From positions 1 to 64,000 of the forward strand of contig JABDBQ010000011.1 of assembly GCA_013288555.1 (NCBI GenBank): a DNA stretch of 64,000 nt, written 5' to 3'. The notes beneath the pieces are model-generated. The model saw only the letters and a program-made list of their open reading frames with translations. It was not told where the DNA came from and ran no database searches. The stretch is from Bacteroidota bacterium (GTDB taxonomy: Bacteria > Bacteroidota > Bacteroidia > CAILMK01). The position numbers and the translations under genes were made by a program. This document shows, in pieces, positions 41,436-51,013 of this stretch. Within the stretch, counting starts at the first letter, position 1. Each line of letters opens with the position of its first letter.

Positions 41436-41990
41436 TCACTTCTTCAGCTTCATCCATTGTTTACGGTATCCTTCTTCAAATACATTCACGTGTTCTGAAG
41501 GAGGGGTTACCGGTTCTACCAGTTTGTCTTTGCCGTAAATGAATGTGCCACGGTCGTAGTTGGCGCTGGCAATGCTATTGCTCAGGAATATCGCTTCTTT
41601 TGGGCAAGCTTCTTCGCAGAGTCCGCAGAAGATACAGCGCAACATATTGATCTCGTATTTAGCAGCATATTTTTCTTCACGATATAAGCCAACTTCGTTT
41701 GGCTTACGCTCAGCGGCTTCCATGGTGATGGCTTCGGCGGGACAAGCCAGCGCGCACAAACCACATGCTGTGCAGCGCTCAGCGCCGTTCTCATCCCTTT
41801 TAAGGATATGCACGCCGCGCCATACAGAACTGAAAGGTTTTTTCACTTCAGGGTACCTGATGGTAGGCACTTTTTTGAACATGTGCTTAAACGTGATCGC
41901 CATGCCTTTGAGTATCCCTGGCAAATAGGTTTTCTCCATACCTTGCAGGGCATGGGTGTCAACTTTTTTGGAACGGTTCGTAAGTTGCAT
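41436..41990 (-). CDS. nuoI: NADH-quinone oxidoreductase subunit I
   Basis: The 184-residue peripheral-arm subunit carries two 4Fe-4S clusters (N6a, N6b) through CTACGLCALACP and CIFCGLCEEACP. They pass electrons towards the quinone site of complex I. The N-terminal amphipathic part (GILKGMAITFKHMFKK) lies on the membrane. The ATG starts 5 bases after the nuoH stop. The C-terminal extension after the second ferredoxin motif is usual for Bacteroidota. Confidence 0.95.
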   Translation of the reverse strand: MQLTNRSKKVDTHALQGMEKTYLPGILKGMAITFKHMFKKVPTIRYPEVKKPFSSVWRGVHILKRDENGAERCTACGLCALACPAEAITMEAAERKPNEVGLYREEKYAAKYEINMLRCIFCGLCEEACPKEAIFLSNSIASANYDRGTFIYGKDKLVEPVTPPSEHVNVFEEGYRKQWMKLKK

Positions 41991-41995
41991 GTATC

Positions 41996-43057
41996 TTATT
42001 TGAAGAGGTTTTGTATGAATAAAATGCCACCGCCTGTGAGGACGATATTCAGGATGGAAAGTGGTATCAATACCTGCCAGCCGAGGCGCATGAGTTGATC
42101 ATAGCGGAAACGCGGCAATGTCCAGCGTACCCACATGAATATGAAAATAAAGATAAAGATCTTGGCAAAAAACACCCCTACCGCGATGAGCGATACCAGG
42201 TTGGCATTCATTACTTCGGCCAGCTTATCGATATAAGGGAAATTGTATCCGCCAAAATAAAGCGTGGCCATAATAGCTGAAGACACGAACATATTAATAT
42301 ACTCAGAAAACAGGTACATACCCAGTTTCATAGAACTATATTCTGTATGGTATCCCCCTATCAATTCCGTTTCACATTCCGGCAGGTCGAATGGCGCCCT
42401 GTTGGTTTCAGCAAAAGCACAAATGATAAAGAGAAAAAATCCCAGCGGCTGGAAAATAATATTCCAACGCATACCATGCCAGGCGCTTTGCTGGGTAACG
42501 ATATGATTCAAAGAAAGCGAACCGGTCACCATCAATAGTGCTATGATCGCAAGACCCATAGCCAACTCGTAGCTGATCATTTGCGAAGAAGCCCTGATAG
42601 CACCAAGCAATGAAAATTTATTGTTGGATGCCCATCCACCGATCATCACACCATATACACCAAGGCTCACGATACCAAGTACATAAAGGATACCAACATT
42701 GATATCGGCTACCTGAAGTGGAACCAATGTTCCATTTATGGTAATATTCGGGCCCCAGGGAATCACGGCGCTGGTCATCAATGCGGTAAGCATCGCCAGC
42801 GAAGGACCAAGAATAAACAAAAATTTATTGGATGTAGCCGGGATGATTTCTTCTTTCATAAAGAATTTGCCTCCGTCGGCCAATGGCTGGAGGATACCCC
42901 ACGGACCTGCACGGTCGGGGCCAACCCTGTCCTGCATTACCGCTGCAATCTTACGTTCGCCATAGGTGCTATACATCGCGATCACCAGGGTTATGGTAAA
43001 GACCAACACCACCAATACTATTTTAAAAAACAATGCGCTTACAAAAAATGCTGCCAT
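41996..43057 (-). CDS. nuoH: NADH-quinone oxidoreductase subunit H
   Basis: The 353-residue integral membrane subunit at the junction of the arms helps form the quinone-binding chamber. Diagnostic are YSTYGERKIAAVMQDRVGPDRAGPWGILQPLADGGKFFMKEEIIP in the first loop and ETNRAPFDLPECETELIGGYHTEYSSMKLG, with eight helices predicted. It starts one base after nuoG's stop, so translation is coupled. Confidence 0.96.
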   Translation of the reverse strand: MAAFFVSALFFKIVLVVLVFTITLVIAMYSTYGERKIAAVMQDRVGPDRAGPWGILQPLADGGKFFMKEEIIPATSNKFLFILGPSLAMLTALMTSAVIPWGPNITINGTLVPLQVADINVGILYVLGIVSLGVYGVMIGGWASNNKFSLLGAIRASSQMISYELAMGLAIIALLMVTGSLSLNHIVTQQSAWHGMRWNIIFQPLGFFLFIICAFAETNRAPFDLPECETELIGGYHTEYSSMKLGMYLFSEYINMFVSSAIMATLYFGGYNFPYIDKLAEVMNANLVSLIAVGVFFAKIFIFIFIFMWVRWTLPRFRYDQLMRLGWQVLIPLSILNIVLTGGGILFIQNLFK

Positions 43058-43058
43058 A

Positions 43059-44045
43059 TTAGTTTTGCACCTCCTCAGTTTTTGCGGCCATTAAACTTCT
43101 TTTATTTCCGGGTTTCAGCAATCCCTGGTAGGGTGCATCGTAATGGTTTTGCCCGATCACAGAATGCCGGTTGATGGTGCGCGGACCTTCTATCACCCAG
43201 TCACCCATTTCTTTTTTCTCAAACCTGCAAGTGTTGCAGATGAACTCTTCCAGTTCGCCATAGGTATCCTTTCGGCCTGTGACACGGTATATTTCATTGC
43301 CATGGTTCCAGAGAACCACTTTACCGCTGCAGGTCGGGCATTCGCGGTGGGCATCAAATGGTTTGGTAAACCATACCCGGCTCTTGAAACGGAATGTATT
43401 ATCAGTAAGCGCTCCCACAGGACAAACATCTATCATGTTGCCGGAGAACTCATTATCTATCGAATTTTCAATATAAGTGCTTATCTCGCTCACTTCACCG
43501 CGCCACATGATACCATGAACCCGGTTTGGGGTCAGCTGGTCGGCCACCATGGTGCAACGGTAGCACAAAATACAGCGGGTCATATGCAGTTTGATATAAG
43601 GACCGATATCAATTGGTTTAAAAGTTCTGCGGCCTTCCTGGTAGCGGGTACCTTCGCGGCCATGCTCGAAACCGAGGTCCTGCAAATGACATTCGCCTGC
43701 CTGGTCGCAAATGGGGCAATCAAGAGGATGGTTCAGCAACAGGAATTCCACCACGCCTCTGCGTGCTTCGAGTACTTCCTGGGAAAGTAAGTTTTCCACC
43801 ACCATGCCGTCCTGCACCGGGGTAACGCAACTGGCTACCAGCTTGGGCATGGGACGAGGGTCCTTTTCGGAACCAGCCGCCACCCGAACCAGGCAAACAC
43901 GGCATTTGCCGCCGCTGCCCTTAAGTTTAGAATAGTAGCACATGGCGGGCGGCACATGATGCCCCCCTATTTTGCGGGCCGCCTGGAGAATGGATGTCCC
44001 CGGTTCAACCTCTGTCTGAACGCCGTCTATGGTTACTTTAAACAT
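43059..44045 (-). CDS. nuoG: NADH-quinone oxidoreductase subunit G, short form
   Basis: The 328-residue protein keeps the N-terminal [2Fe-2S] ferredoxin domain (CYYSKLKGSGGKCRVCLV) and the His-Cys cluster region (HPLDCPICDQAGECHLQDLG). The 4Fe-4S ferredoxin-like part (CILCYRCTMV ... IDVCPVGAL) and the small Cys domain HRECPTCSGKVVLWN follow. It stops before the large molybdopterin-type C-terminal domain present in E. coli NuoG, as is usual in Bacteroidota. It is first in the nuoGHI run; a -7 box TAAATTTG is at 44096-44089. No nuoA-F or nuoJ-N is adjacent. Confidence 0.95.
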   Translation of the reverse strand: MFKVTIDGVQTEVEPGTSILQAARKIGGHHVPPAMCYYSKLKGSGGKCRVCLVRVAAGSEKDPRPMPKLVASCVTPVQDGMVVENLLSQEVLEARRGVVEFLLLNHPLDCPICDQAGECHLQDLGFEHGREGTRYQEGRRTFKPIDIGPYIKLHMTRCILCYRCTMVADQLTPNRVHGIMWRGEVSEISTYIENSIDNEFSGNMIDVCPVGALTDNTFRFKSRVWFTKPFDAHRECPTCSGKVVLWNHGNEIYRVTGRKDTYGELEEFICNTCRFEKKEMGDWVIEGPRTINRHSVIGQNHYDAPYQGLLKPGNKRSLMAAKTEEVQN

Positions 44046-44383
44046 GTTTGTGAATCCCTATATAACGTTTCCTTTTACGAAGCAGATGCAAATTTAGGAC
44101 TTATTTAAGTGCGTGATATGGGTTAGAAACTATTTTCCTGAAATAGATGAAATTGCTTTAAAAGCTGATTTTTGTCAATGGTCAATTGCTCTAAAGATGG
44201 TAAATGTTACATTCCCTTAAACAAAGAAAGGAAATGGAGCATTACAGTCGTTCTCCGGATCAAAAAATACCAACCCGGGCCTTCGTGCTCAAGATTCAAA
44301 TTTCAAATGACCAATGAATCAAATATGGCTGTATTTTTGTTGCTTGTCTTAAATGGACATCCCCTGAATACAGGTAAACCCTT
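44046..44383. promoter_or_regulatory. Divergent intergenic region between nuoG and the TPR gene
   Basis: The only clear signal is the nuoG -7 box TAAATTTG (minus, 44096-44089). The rest contains short TCAATGG/CCAATGA and TTTCAAATG repeats like those elsewhere and no supported gene. Confidence 0.45.
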
Positions 44384-46216
44384 ATGAAATATATATTTTC
44401 ACTCTTTCTGGTTTTTGCTATCGCATTACTGTTACCATATAAGTTATTGGCCCAGACGAATCTTGAAGAATCTCTTGCGGCACAGTATTACCAGACCGGC
44501 GAATTTGCCAAGGCAGCCGTGCTATATAAAAAACTCATGGATAATTCTCCTGGAAATGCGTTATACTATGACTCATACCTGAACTGCCTGCTGAACCAGA
44601 AGGATTATAAAACAGCAGAAAAGGAACTGAAAAAGCTCACAAAAAAGCGGAACAGTGTTGATGAACTGAAGTATGAAGTAGACCTTGGATATGTTTACGG
44701 GCTAGATAGCATGGATAAAGAAAAGATATCGCTGTATGACAAGATTATCAGCGGATTGAAGGCCGATCCCGGAGAAATACAATTTACGGCAGCAGATTTT
44801 GAGCACAGAGATCAGAAGGACTATGCCATAAAGGCCTATGAAAGAGGACGTAAGCTGTTGCGGGATAAAGATGTTTTTGGCATGGAACTCGGAGCCTTGT
44901 ATAGCGATACAAAGGACTACCAGCATATGTTTGATGAATACCTCCAGTTATTGAATAAAAATCCTTTTGAACTAGAGGCTGTTGAGAATTATATGCAGGA
45001 TGCAGTGAATAATGACCAGGCCTATGATATCCTGAGAAAGATGGTTCTCAAGCGTGCCCAGGCCGAACCGGAAAGCATTACCTATTCGAATTTGCTGATA
45101 TGGCTTTTTATACAGCGCAAAGATTTTAATTCAGCGTACATCCAGGAAAAAGCTATTGACAAAAGGCTGCATATGGGTGGACAGCTATTGATAACCCTGG
45201 CCCCCATGGTTATCCAGTACCGAGATTTTGACCTTGCACAAAAAATTTACCAGACCGTTATCGATCTAGGGCAGGAAGAACCGTACTATGTCATTGCCCG
45301 TCAGGGAATGCTTGACATCAGTTATACCAAGATAACACAGAGCGCCAATTATTCTGATTCGGATGTGGTAAGTCTGATAAGTGCCTATAATAAGTTCCTT
45401 GATGTATATGGTTCTCAACGTCGTGAAAGTGGCGAAGTAGTTTTGCGTATGGCAGAGATGTATGCATTGTACAATAAACAACCTGACAAAGCTATAGAAG
45501 TACTTAAAAGCTATATCAGGAATGAAGGTATTGAAAAAATGCTGATAGCCAAGGCAAAACTTGCCCTTGGAGACTACAGTTTGCTTAGTGGCCTTACCTG
45601 GGATGCTTCTTTATATTATTCACAGGTAGAAAAAATGTATGAAGATGAGCCCATGGGGCATGAGGCTAAGTTCAGGAATGCGAAATTGTTTTTTTATACC
45701 GGTGACTTTGCTTTTGCAAAAGCCGACCTGGATATTCTTAAAAGTTCTACTTCAGAACTCATTGCCAACGACGCCATGCAGCTGGCCCTCGAAATAGAAG
45801 AAAATACAGGACTTGATTCTACCGAAAAGCCATTGAAACTTTTTGCTGAAGCTGATTTCCTGGCTTATAAATACCAGTTCGATAAAGCAGAAGTATTACT
45901 CGATTCCATAAATGCAAAATACCCGGGCAATTCGCTTGACGATGATGTCCTTATGATGCGCGGTGATATATCATTTAAGAAAAGGGATTATAATAAAGCA
46001 CTTGGGTTTTACCAGAAAGTCTATACCGATTTTGGCGAAGATGTACTGGGAGATGTTGCCATGTTTAAAGCTGCCGAACTTGAAGAGAGATACCTGAATG
46101 ATCCAGTGAAGGCCAAGGACTTGTATGAAAAGCTGATCCTTACTTATCATGGCAGCGTGTATGCTGTAGAGGCCCGTAACAGGTTCAGGAGATTAAGAGG
46201 AGATGTGGTGAATTAG
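44384..46216 (+). CDS. Secreted TPR-repeat protein
   Basis: The 610-residue protein has a signal peptide (MKYIFSLFLVFAIALLLPYKLLAQ). Tetratricopeptide units follow throughout: AAQYYQTGEFAKAAVLYKKLMDNSPGN, SYLNCLLNQKDYKTAEKELKKL, ... VYTDFGEDVLGDVAMFKAAELEERYLND, KAKDLYEKLILTYHGSVYAVEARNRFRRLRG. It is presumably periplasmic and works as a scaffold; similar proteins are found near Bacteroidota cell-envelope and T9SS functions, but partners are unknown. The ATG follows a TTGTT-rich leader. Confidence 0.8.
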   Translation: MKYIFSLFLVFAIALLLPYKLLAQTNLEESLAAQYYQTGEFAKAAVLYKKLMDNSPGNALYYDSYLNCLLNQKDYKTAEKELKKLTKKRNSVDELKYEVDLGYVYGLDSMDKEKISLYDKIISGLKADPGEIQFTAADFEHRDQKDYAIKAYERGRKLLRDKDVFGMELGALYSDTKDYQHMFDEYLQLLNKNPFELEAVENYMQDAVNNDQAYDILRKMVLKRAQAEPESITYSNLLIWLFIQRKDFNSAYIQEKAIDKRLHMGGQLLITLAPMVIQYRDFDLAQKIYQTVIDLGQEEPYYVIARQGMLDISYTKITQSANYSDSDVVSLISAYNKFLDVYGSQRRESGEVVLRMAEMYALYNKQPDKAIEVLKSYIRNEGIEKMLIAKAKLALGDYSLLSGLTWDASLYYSQVEKMYEDEPMGHEAKFRNAKLFFYTGDFAFAKADLDILKSSTSELIANDAMQLALEIEENTGLDSTEKPLKLFAEADFLAYKYQFDKAEVLLDSINAKYPGNSLDDDVLMMRGDISFKKRDYNKALGFYQKVYTDFGEDVLGDVAMFKAAELEERYLNDPVKAKDLYEKLILTYHGSVYAVEARNRFRRLRGDVVN

Positions 46217-46301
46217 AGGGGTTGGGAGACAGGAATTAGGATTCAGGAATCTGAAGAATAAAAGCTATTATTAATTAGAAACCGGAAACAATACTAATTC
46301 T

Positions 46302-47018
46302 CTAATTTACCGTAATTTTTGCAGAAGTAATATTCGTCACACCACTGGTATTGGCGACCGTAAATTCCAGAACAATGATATCGCCAACATTGCTGGTTGC
46401 AGGCACTCCGTATTTGTATATTGTAGTCACAGATTTTTGAGTTCCCGGAAAAGGGACACTGGGAAGATTGGTTGATGAGCTGCTGTTTATCACCTGGGCT
46501 ACATTAAGTGTCTGGATAAATTTGTCAGGAGATTTCATGACGACATTAAAAGACAGGCTATCCTTTGCATGCGCTGTTGTACTACCCGGTGTAACCACAA
46601 TTGAAGGCCTGCTGCCTGTTACAGTTATGGTTGCCGTTTTAGTAGTAGCATTGCCGTTACCATCCGTTATTGTAAAAGTTATTATTGACTGTTGACCTCT
46701 AACTGCCGTGTCAGGAATTGTATATATAAAATTCTGATCCATAACCGGTTTTGTGGTTGGAAGGGTAGAATCTTTAGCGGTAATTTTTGTATTTGTAAGA
46801 TATTGTGTGAAAATTTGAATCCGTTTAATGCCATTGGCCGCTGTCACAGAATAATCAATGGAAACCTGGCTGTTTGCATAACCTGAATCAGAAGAAGGGG
46901 TCAAAACCAATATAGGGCTGTTTATTACAGGGACAATATTATTGGTTTTGGCACATGAATATATCAGTGAGACCAGAGCAATGACGAAGGAATATTTTAT
47001 GAATGTTTTTATAGACAT
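46302..47018 (-). CDS. Lipoprotein with Ig/Big-like beta domains
   Basis: The 238-residue protein carries a lipobox LIYSC (Cys22) after a hydrophobic core. The rest is Ser/Thr-rich and beta-stranded: SPILVLTPSSDSGYANSQVSIDYSVTAANGIKRIQIF and VITFTITDGNGNATTKTATITVTG, which reads like a bacterial Ig-like (cadherin/Big_9) fold. It sits alone between the TPR gene and a divergent lipoprotein gene. Function unknown, envelope-anchored. Confidence 0.6.
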   Translation of the reverse strand: MSIKTFIKYSFVIALVSLIYSCAKTNNIVPVINSPILVLTPSSDSGYANSQVSIDYSVTAANGIKRIQIFTQYLTNTKITAKDSTLPTTKPVMDQNFIYTIPDTAVRGQQSIITFTITDGNGNATTKTATITVTGSRPSIVVTPGSTTAHAKDSLSFNVVMKSPDKFIQTLNVAQVINSSSSTNLPSVPFPGTQKSVTTIYKYGVPATSNVGDIIVLEFTVANTSGVTNITSAKITVN

Positions 47019-47185
47019 ACGTTAAACTATTTAAGAATTAGGAACTCCAAATTTAAGGAAATATTGATTTTTCAATAGAAATTATAATGTACAACACAAA
47101 AGATAAGGCATCTGTTCAAACTTTGTTTGTAGATTTGTTCCTGAACCTCATTTCAGTGTAAAAAAACCAGGTTATAGAAGATAAA

Positions 47186-48118
47186 ATGAAGTATTTGATT
47201 ATAATATCCTTCACGCTCATATTGATTGCCTCCTCTTTCTGGGGTTGTCAGAAAGAAGATCTGGGCAATCTTGATGGCATATTTTCAGATACGACGCAAG
47301 CAGGTCCCGTATCGCAGATGAACGCCAGGATTAGTGGTATCCCCTGGGCCGCTACTTCATACACCATCTCTTTGACGCCAGGAACGCCGGGCCAGATCAT
47401 TATTTCAGGACAATCAGACAATGGACAGACCATTACCCTTGTCGTAGCGAATTCTAAACCCGGAGATTATCTTATTGCTGCAAAGTCTCCAAGCGTGGCA
47501 TATTATTCTCCTGACACTTCTGCCACAATTGTTTATAAATCAAATGACACGCTTACAACCGGAGGTGTTATCAATATAGATTCAATAGACACTGCAAATC
47601 TTGTTATGTCGGGTGAGTTTAATTTTATAGGAGGTACTCCGGGTTCAAAAACAAGAGCAACCATTACAGATGGCAATTTTATAAATCTTGGTTATATAAA
47701 TACTGCTGCCAATACCCAGTTTGCTGCAAAAGTAAACCAGAAAACCTGGCTTCCTCAAAAAGTTTCAACCAGTGTATCAGCTACCAATGTGCTTACTATT
47801 ACGGCAGTAAATGCTGATGGAACCGAAATGATATTAAGTTTCCCTGCCGGAATTCTGGCTTCTAAAACAGCATATCCATTGACATCCTCAGGGGCTTATA
47901 CTGCCTTGTATGAAGATAATGGCACAAATCTTGTCCCGGATGTTTTATCAACCCACAACACACCTAAAATTGCTTGTAGTCTGAGGATTACTTCTAATAC
48001 AAAAACCGGATCTCCCAGGAATATCAAAGGCACATTCCTGTTTTATGCGGTGCCTTCAAATTCTTTAACTTCAAAAGGATCGAGAATTACATTCGGACAG
48101 TTTAATGTCAATTACTGA
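47186..48118 (+). CDS. Lipoprotein, DUF6252-like
   Basis: The 310-residue protein has lipobox SFWGC (Cys21) preceded by a hydrophobic segment. Two domains of similar layout begin MNARISGIPWAATSYTISLTPGTPGQIIISG and FAAKVNQKTWLPQKVSTSVSATNVLTITAV, the second looking like a repeat of the first; this 'A.inG..W.a......' start is DUF6252-like. A -7 box TAGATTTG is at 47130-47137. Its stop (48116-48118) touches the stop of convergent aspS with no bases between. Confidence 0.65.
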   Translation: MKYLIIISFTLILIASSFWGCQKEDLGNLDGIFSDTTQAGPVSQMNARISGIPWAATSYTISLTPGTPGQIIISGQSDNGQTITLVVANSKPGDYLIAAKSPSVAYYSPDTSATIVYKSNDTLTTGGVINIDSIDTANLVMSGEFNFIGGTPGSKTRATITDGNFINLGYINTAANTQFAAKVNQKTWLPQKVSTSVSATNVLTITAVNADGTEMILSFPAGILASKTAYPLTSSGAYTALYEDNGTNLVPDVLSTHNTPKIACSLRITSNTKTGSPRNIKGTFLFYAVPSNSLTSKGSRITFGQFNVNY

Positions 48119-49876
48119 TTAAGAACCAGGCTTTAAATGAAGATACTTCCATTGTTCCTGTGATATTGGTCCCGGAGCATCGAGCATAATATCACGCCCT
48201 GAATTGTTTTTAGGGAACGCGATGACATCCCTTATAGATTCTGTGCCGGCCATGATGGCACAGAGCCTGTCAAAACCAAAAGCACAACCACCATGTGGCG
48301 GGGCGCCATATTCTAAAGCTCCCAGCAGAAACCCGAATTTTTCCTGGGCTTCTTCTTCTGATAATCCGATGGCCTTAAATATTTTAGACTGAATTTCTCT
48401 GTCATGGATACGGATAGAACCACTGCAGCATTCCCAGCCATTTATAACAAAATCATAGGCGTTGGCAAGCACTTCACCGGGATGGGTAAATATCTTATCG
48501 AGATGTTCCGCTTTGGGTGATGTAAAAGGGTGGTGCTCAAAAGTCCATGTCTGGCTTTCTTCATCAAAAGCAAACATGGGAAAATCCACAACCCAGAGGG
48601 CCGCAAATTTGTTTTTGTCCCTGAGCCCCATCTGACTTCCGATTTCAAGTCGCAGGTCGCCAATGGCTTTCTGAACTTTACGTGTAGCGCCAGAACTGAT
48701 GAGGAGCAAATCACCCTGCTGGCCATTAAAGGTTTTAAACCATTCTTTCAACTGATCTTCAGAGAAGAACTTATTGACAGATGACGATATTGTGTTGTCT
48801 TCATTCCATTTGACATATATTAGGCCTTTCATGCCCCGGTTAGGCTCTTTTACATATTCGGTATAGGCATCTAATTGTTTCCGTGTGAAAACAGCGCCGT
48901 TTTCAATACAGATTCCTGCTATAGATCCTTTTTGATCCAGTGCATCTTTGAACGGAGCAAAATCTGTATCGCCTAACTGTGAATCAAGATATTTGATCTC
49001 CATGCCAAAGCGCATATCCGGCTTGTCACTCCCGAACCGATTCATAGCATCTGCATAGGTCAATACAGGTATTTCACCCAGCTCAACTTCTCTTACTTCT
49101 TTAAAAATATGCTTTACAAAACCTGTAAATACATCAATAATATCCTGCTGGTGTATGAATGACATTTCACAATCCACCTGTGTAAATTCCGGCTGTCGGT
49201 CGGCCCTGAAATCCTCATCCCTGAAGCATTTTACAATCTGGAAATATTTGTCATATCCCGACATCATCAGGATTTGTTTAAACGTTTGAGGGCTTTGAGG
49301 TAAGGCATAAAAGTTGCTTTCATGTACGCGACTCGGTACTACGAAGTCACGGGCTCCTTCCGGAGTGGATTTGATCAAAAATGGCGTTTCAATTTCCAGG
49401 AAACCCTGCCCGGCAAGATATTTACGAACTTCCTGCCCCAGTTTGTGCCTGAGAATTAAATTGTCCCTGATCGGCCTTCTTCTCAGGTCAAGATAACGGT
49501 ATTTCATCCTGAGCTCTTCACCTCCGTCGGTATCGTCTTCTATTGTAAATGGAGGCAGTTTGGAGGCATTTAAAAGAGTAAGTTCAGTTACAATTATTTC
49601 AATATCGCCAGTGGGGATATTGTTATTTTTATTGCTTCTTTCATTTACCTTTCCTGTTACCTGGACCACAAATTCGCGTCCGAGGGTACGGGCTTTTTCA
49701 CATAGATTGTTGTCAATATCCATCCCAAAAACCAGCTGCGTGATGCCAAAACGATCGCGCAGGTCAATAAATGTCATTCCCCCGAAATCCCGGTTATACT
49801 GTACCCAGCCAGATAGGGTAACTGTTTGATTAATATGTTCTGACCGGAGTTCTCCGCAGGTATGGGTACGATACAT
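48119..49876 (-). CDS. aspS: Aspartyl-tRNA synthetase
   Basis: The 585-residue bacterial-type class II enzyme has the OB-fold (VTLSGWVQYNRDFGGMTFIDLRDRFGITQLV), motif 2 (FRDEDFRADRQPEFTQVDCEMSF), a GAD insertion region, and motif 3 with AFGFDRLCAIMAG. It charges tRNA-Asp. FRDED with the QPEF stretch is typical of the bacterial AspRS. A good -7 box lies 20 bases before the ATG (49896-49903). Together with asnS in this window, both Asp and Asn are charged directly, so no amidotransferase route is required for tRNA-Asn. Confidence 0.96.
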   Translation of the reverse strand: MYRTHTCGELRSEHINQTVTLSGWVQYNRDFGGMTFIDLRDRFGITQLVFGMDIDNNLCEKARTLGREFVVQVTGKVNERSNKNNNIPTGDIEIIVTELTLLNASKLPPFTIEDDTDGGEELRMKYRYLDLRRRPIRDNLILRHKLGQEVRKYLAGQGFLEIETPFLIKSTPEGARDFVVPSRVHESNFYALPQSPQTFKQILMMSGYDKYFQIVKCFRDEDFRADRQPEFTQVDCEMSFIHQQDIIDVFTGFVKHIFKEVREVELGEIPVLTYADAMNRFGSDKPDMRFGMEIKYLDSQLGDTDFAPFKDALDQKGSIAGICIENGAVFTRKQLDAYTEYVKEPNRGMKGLIYVKWNEDNTISSSVNKFFSEDQLKEWFKTFNGQQGDLLLISSGATRKVQKAIGDLRLEIGSQMGLRDKNKFAALWVVDFPMFAFDEESQTWTFEHHPFTSPKAEHLDKIFTHPGEVLANAYDFVINGWECCSGSIRIHDREIQSKIFKAIGLSEEEAQEKFGFLLGALEYGAPPHGGCAFGFDRLCAIMAGTESIRDVIAFPKNNSGRDIMLDAPGPISQEQWKYLHLKPGS

Positions 49877-49895
49877 AGATGATTTGAATTTGATG

Positions 49896-49903
49896 CAAAG
49901 GTA
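49896..49903 (-). promoter_or_regulatory. -7 box of aspS
   Basis: TACCTTTG on the minus strand matches TAnnTTTG; the ATG is 20 bases downstream. Confidence 0.5.
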
Positions 49904-49920
49904 AGGAGAAACGGGGAACA

Positions 49921-50000
49921 GTGAGAAGTAAGTAATGAGAAGTGAGATGTATATGGTGCTTTTATAAAAAGCCTTTCACTTCTCACTTTTCACTTCTTAC
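49921..50000. repeat. Imperfect inverted repeat GAGAAGTGAGA / TCACTTCTCAC
   Basis: Arms of about 25 bases (20 matches) at 49921-49945 and 49976-50000 flank an AT-rich centre with TTTTATAAAAA. It lies after the outer-membrane protein stop and before the aspS promoter, so it could terminate the former. A similar TCACCTTTCACTTCTGACT half lies at about 34653-34671. Confidence 0.45.
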
Positions 50001-50002
50001 CC

Positions 50003-50878
50003 CTATTGACTGTTATTATCATCATCCCTGATGATATGCTGTGGAGGGGTGATTTGTTTCACCCTGAATGACATGCCTACAAATACGTTCAAAGATATAT
50101 ACTGGCTGGAAAAGCCTGCCAATACATCGTCATGAGATGCTCTTTCATCTTTTTTGGTGCTCACCGGGTACATCCATTCTACGGGTGCATTACCGGGCAA
50201 TACATAATTTGTATTCTCAATATTGGTAATGCTCCGGTCGAAACGTACTCCGATATGGGCATATTCCCAGTCCCTGATTTTGATATTAAACTCGGCACCG
50301 GCTGTAAGGCCAAAATCAATGGGATTATAAAGCTGTTTGAAATTAAAATTCGGATAATTTTTTAAAATGGAATCAGGAGCATTTGGACGTGTGAATACCT
50401 TGACATTCATAAGATAACCCAATTGAAATCCCATAAAAATGCTCACATTGATCCTTGAATTTTCGGCGATTTCCGAATTGAAACGAAGCAGGAATGGCAC
50501 GCGTATGTAATCCATATATACATGTGAAGTATAAGGAATTGAATCATGGGTACTGTAAATGTTATAAAAATCACGGATCGTGCCGGTATATTTTTGCCCG
50601 ACACCGGAATAATACAACCCGGTTTGAAGGCCGTAGTTTGTGTTAAAATTGTGAATATAGTCCATGCCGGCACCTACTTTATATGTTGGAACTATGTTTT
50701 GCTGCCCACTAAGATTTGTAGCGCTGTAATCACTGAAATTTTCTATTCCAACATATTGAGGGCCGCCCCAGAACTGGATAAAATTTCCCGATTGGGCATA
50801 TATATGTCCACACTGGAAAACTGATATAACAACCAAAAGGGTTGCTAATGATAAATTCCCGTATTTTTTATGTTTCAT
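50003..50878 (-). CDS. Outer-membrane beta-barrel protein
   Basis: The 291-residue protein has a signal peptide ending GHIYAQ and an OMP_b-brl_2/PorT-like barrel: alternating strands such as YKVGAGMDYIHNFNTNYGLQTGLYYSGVGQKY, YIRVPFLLRFNSEIAENSRINVSIFMGFQLGYLMNV and DFGLTAGAEFNIKIRDWEYAHIGVRFDRSI. The 'yl.iP.l.rf.....' block is typical of that family. The C-terminus is a short charged tail (IIRDDDNNSQ) rather than an aromatic barrel end. Possibly a small porin-like or adhesin protein; role unknown. Confidence 0.7.
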   Translation of the reverse strand: MKHKKYGNLSLATLLVVISVFQCGHIYAQSGNFIQFWGGPQYVGIENFSDYSATNLSGQQNIVPTYKVGAGMDYIHNFNTNYGLQTGLYYSGVGQKYTGTIRDFYNIYSTHDSIPYTSHVYMDYIRVPFLLRFNSEIAENSRINVSIFMGFQLGYLMNVKVFTRPNAPDSILKNYPNFNFKQLYNPIDFGLTAGAEFNIKIRDWEYAHIGVRFDRSITNIENTNYVLPGNAPVEWMYPVSTKKDERASHDDVLAGFSSQYISLNVFVGMSFRVKQITPPQHIIRDDDNNSQ

Positions 50879-51013
50879 TCTTATTTAGAATCTTTTAACG
50901 GACTGTTATGTATTTTATTATAAGTTAACAATCTGCTAAATAATATGTTCCTGATGGATTCAATGAGAGCAAATTTTATACCGTTTAAATGCTCAATTTC
51001 ATATTCAGCGTCC

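Noticed and set aside
43143-43790. 215-codon plus-strand frame opposite nuoG
   Set aside because: nuoG is well supported by cluster motifs on the minus strand; the plus frame has no features.
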